The translations under genes and the position numbers were made by a program. The notes beneath the pieces were generated by a model. It was not told the origin of the DNA. It saw nothing but the letters and a program-made list of their open reading frames with translations, and did no database searches. Of a DNA stretch of 6,832 nucleotides, positions 5,215 to 6,832 are shown piece by piece; the first letter of the stretch is position 1; every line of letters begins with the position of its first letter. Origin of the DNA: Kiritimatiellia bacterium (GTDB taxonomy: Bacteria; Verrucomicrobiota; Kiritimatiellia; RFP12; UBA1067); the NCBI GenBank assembly GCA_017521065.1, contig JAFXEA010000595.1:1-6832 (forward strand), given 5' to 3'.

Positions 5215-6237
5215 CTATCCATTAGGGAAATCGCATAATGCCGAAACCTGCGGAATGACCTTCGCCGAGGCAATAGGCCCGTCTCCTATGACCTTCGGCG
5301 CGAGAACCATGATCCACTCGTCAACAAGACCTTCCTTTGCCATGGAACGGGCCAGCGTCAGCCCACCTTCGCAAAGCACATGCATGAAACCCTTCGCGCC
5401 AAGATCCTCCATGACTCCGCGCAGGCCCCGTCCGTCCGGCGTTAAGACAAGCGTACGATCCTTCGCACCATCCGTAAAGATCTGCGCCTTGCGCGGAAGC
5501 CTCCCTGAAGACGTAACCACCGCCCGGTAGAGGTCATCGTTCCGCCGCCCATGGCTGAGAAGACTTGGATTGTCCTTGCGGACCGTCTCAGCACCAACCA
5601 TTATCACATCGACCTGTTCGCGGAGACGTCCTGTCGTCTTTCGCGCCTGTTCGGACGAGACCCACTTTGCATCGCCGAAATCGTCGCAAATCTTACCGTC
5701 AAGAGACATCGCAAGCTTCACCGTGACAAACGGCAGACCTGTATTTACATGCTTCGAGAACGGCGCGATGAGACGCAACGCCTCTTTTACGCAAGCGCAT
5801 TTCTCCGGATCACGCGAACGCAGCCAGCATTCCGTCTCAATTCCGGCCTTGCGGAGAACCTTCGCCGCCCTTCCCGCATTCTTGGGATTGGGATCTGGGA
5901 TCGCCCATACAACCCTTGATACGCCCGCGGCGATCAAAGCGTCGCAGCAGGCGCCCACGCGTCCGGCCTTGGAGCAAGGCTCCAGCGTAACGTACACCGT
6001 CGCACCCCTTGCGCCACCATGCCTTTTCGAAGATTTCAGGGCCGCCGCCTCTGCATGATCCGTGCCACAGCGGACATGGCGACCTTCACCGACGATTACA
6101 CCATCCCTAACCACGACAGCGCCCACTGGAGGATTAGGGCGCGTATGCCCCCTGCTCCGCGCCGCAAGCGCAAGCGCACGCTTCATGAAGATGGTTTCGG
6201 ACACGGACTCTCGCATACGCGACTGGGAAAGGCTCAT
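5215..6237 (-). CDS. ribD: Bifunctional riboflavin biosynthesis protein RibD (pyrimidine deaminase / reductase)
   Basis: This 340-residue enzyme is of normal length for RibD. It deaminates the 2,5-diamino-6-ribosylamino-pyrimidinone phosphate made from GTP and then reduces the ribosyl side chain with NADPH. The N-terminal deaminase domain (about 15-150) has PNPPVGAVVV (34-43), the zinc ligand and catalytic pair H61-A-E63, and the second zinc site from C88 to C97 (EPCSKAGRVGAC). The reductase domain (about 168-340) has VKLAMSLDGK (173-182), the DAKWVSS segment (189-195), VGAETVRKDNPSL (214-226) and CEGG (289-292). One oddity is K90, where the usual PCSH motif has histidine. The start overlaps the nusB stop as ATGA and has AAGGA just upstream, indicating translational coupling. 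A downstream Met at residue 8 is a less likely start. Confidence 0.95.
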   Translation of the reverse strand: MSLSQSRMRESVSETIFMKRALALAARSRGHTRPNPPVGAVVVRDGVIVGEGRHVRCGTDHAEAAALKSSKRHGGARGATVYVTLEPCSKAGRVGACCDALIAAGVSRVVWAIPDPNPKNAGRAAKVLRKAGIETECWLRSRDPEKCACVKEALRLIAPFSKHVNTGLPFVTVKLAMSLDGKICDDFGDAKWVSSEQARKTTGRLREQVDVIMVGAETVRKDNPSLLSHGRRNDDLYRAVVTSSGRLPRKAQIFTDGAKDRTLVLTPDGRGLRGVMEDLGAKGFMHVLCEGGLTLARSMAKEGLVDEWIMVLAPKVIGDGPIASAKVIPQVSALCDFPNG

Positions 6238-6746
6238 TGTCCTTCGCCGGACTTTTTGGACTGAAGCGACTTGGAGTATTTGTCAAGAACTCCGTTCACG
6301 AACCTTCCGCTCTGGGAGTCGGAGAAGAACTTCGCAAGATCCACCGCCTCGTTGATGGCAATCGGCGCAGGGAGCTCTGAATCATATGTCAGCTCCCAAG
6401 CCCCAAGACGCAATACATTGCGGTCAACCGTTCCGAGACGGTACATCTGCCAATGGTCGAGAAACGGTTCAAGCGCAGCATCAAGCTCGTCCTGATGGGC
6501 AAGCACACCCTTTATGCGCTGTTCGGCGAACTCTTTCATGCTGACAAGCGAAGCGGCGTGCTTTTTGCCCTTGACCGTGAACGCCTCCCTGACGCCGTAT
6601 TCACCATCCTCAATGCTGTTGCGCTCAACGTCAATCTGCATTTCCCAAAAAGCCGACAATGCTCCGTCAATGCTGCCCGGCGGATTGAGATCACATTCAC
6701 AAAGCATCATGATCGCCCACTCTCTGGCCTGTCTGCGAGTAACCAT
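6234..6746 (-). CDS. nusB: Transcription antitermination factor NusB
   Basis: The 170-residue product matches NusB, the RNA-binding protein that with NusE (S10) recognises boxA and supports antitermination, chiefly of rRNA operons. It opens with the RRQAREWA helix (residues 4-11). It then carries the family's C-terminal signature: DHWQMYRLGTVDRNVLRLGAWEL (97-119, key W99, R103, D108, R109), PAPIAINEAVDLAKFF (126-141) and SGRFVNGVLD (146-155). It is slightly longer than a typical NusB of about 140-160 residues, with extra sequence around residues 40-65. The ATG is preceded by AAAGG at about 10 nt. Its TGA overlaps the ribD ATG by four bases. nusB next to riboflavin genes is a common bacterial arrangement. 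Confidence 0.95.
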   Translation of the reverse strand: MVTRRQAREWAIMMLCECDLNPPGSIDGALSAFWEMQIDVERNSIEDGEYGVREAFTVKGKKHAASLVSMKEFAEQRIKGVLAHQDELDAALEPFLDHWQMYRLGTVDRNVLRLGAWELTYDSELPAPIAINEAVDLAKFFSDSQSGRFVNGVLDKYSKSLQSKKSGEGQ

Positions 6747-6764
6747 CTGACAAATACCTTTCTT

Positions 6765-6832
6765 CTACCTTTGACGATGAAACAGATATACGCCTATTGC
6801 AATAAAAACAACATCTGGCAGGAAGGCCGCGA
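6765..6832 (-). CDS. C-terminal end of a membrane permease, probably LptF/LptG type (partial)
   Basis: Only the last 21 codons and a TAG stop lie in the window; the rest is beyond the right edge. The visible residues include AFLPDVVFIAIGVYLF followed by a basic tail (HRQR). A proline just before a hydrophobic helix and an Arg-rich end are typical of the last transmembrane segment of LptF/LptG permeases, the inner-membrane components that drive lipopolysaccharide export. The stop lies 18 bp before nusB on the same strand, so the two genes are probably co-transcribed. The family call rests on one short segment, and another polytopic membrane protein could end this way. Confidence 0.45.
   Translation of the reverse strand, partial: AAFLPDVVFIAIGVYLFHRQR

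Noticed and set aside
6747..6832. FMN riboswitch or operon promoter ahead of nusB-ribD
   Set aside because: This stretch is mostly coding for the upstream permease end, with only an 18-bp gap. It shows none of the multi-stem conserved FMN aptamer pattern.

Overview
This is a 6.8 kb bacterial chromosomal fragment in which every supported gene reads on the minus strand. It holds two functional blocks and a rearranged partial duplicate of one of them. No rRNA or marker gene is present, so the taxon is uncertain. The gene content (a siroheme sulfite reductase of the small anaerobe type, and a riboflavin cluster linked to nusB and a probable LPS-export permease) points to a Gram-negative anaerobe. 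A PVC-group bacterium (Lentisphaerota/Kiritimatiellota-like) is only a guess from protein flavour.

Right block (about 6832 to 3746, read leftwards): the last 21 codons of a probable LptF/LptG-type permease, then nusB, ribD, ribE and an unrecognised gene with an N-terminal membrane anchor. Spacing is very tight: 18 bp, a 4-base ATGA overlap, 6 bp, and a 1-base TGATG overlap. This looks like one translationally coupled operon. RibD (deaminase/reductase) and RibE (riboflavin synthase) supply early and final steps of riboflavin synthesis. No FMN riboswitch is visible ahead of these genes.

Middle spacer (3745 to 3356): a 112-bp MITE-like element with 17-bp terminal inverted repeats, two GC-rich hairpins that also pair with each other, and an exact 4-bp flanking duplication (TACG). 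An 8-bp perfect palindrome follows, then a near-consensus sigma70-type promoter reading into the left block.

Left block (3355 to 803, read leftwards): an ArsR-family regulator, a small siroheme/[4Fe-4S] sulfite reductase, a YeiH-family putative sulfate/sulfite exporter and a rhodanese-domain lipoprotein. Together they look like a regulated system for sulfite or reactive-sulfur stress: reduction in the cytoplasm, export across the membrane, and sulfane-sulfur transfer at the envelope.

Far left (744 to 73): an in-frame chimera whose first half copies RibE residues 30-128 and whose second half copies the C-terminal 122 residues of the unknown gene. Relative to the intact locus, 710 bp are missing at the joint. 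The copies differ at about 6% of bases (ribE half) and 12% (unknown-gene half). In the ribE half all but one change are synonymous. The sulfur block is therefore flanked by direct repeats of the riboflavin locus. This rearrangement and the MITE-like element are the most unusual features of the window.
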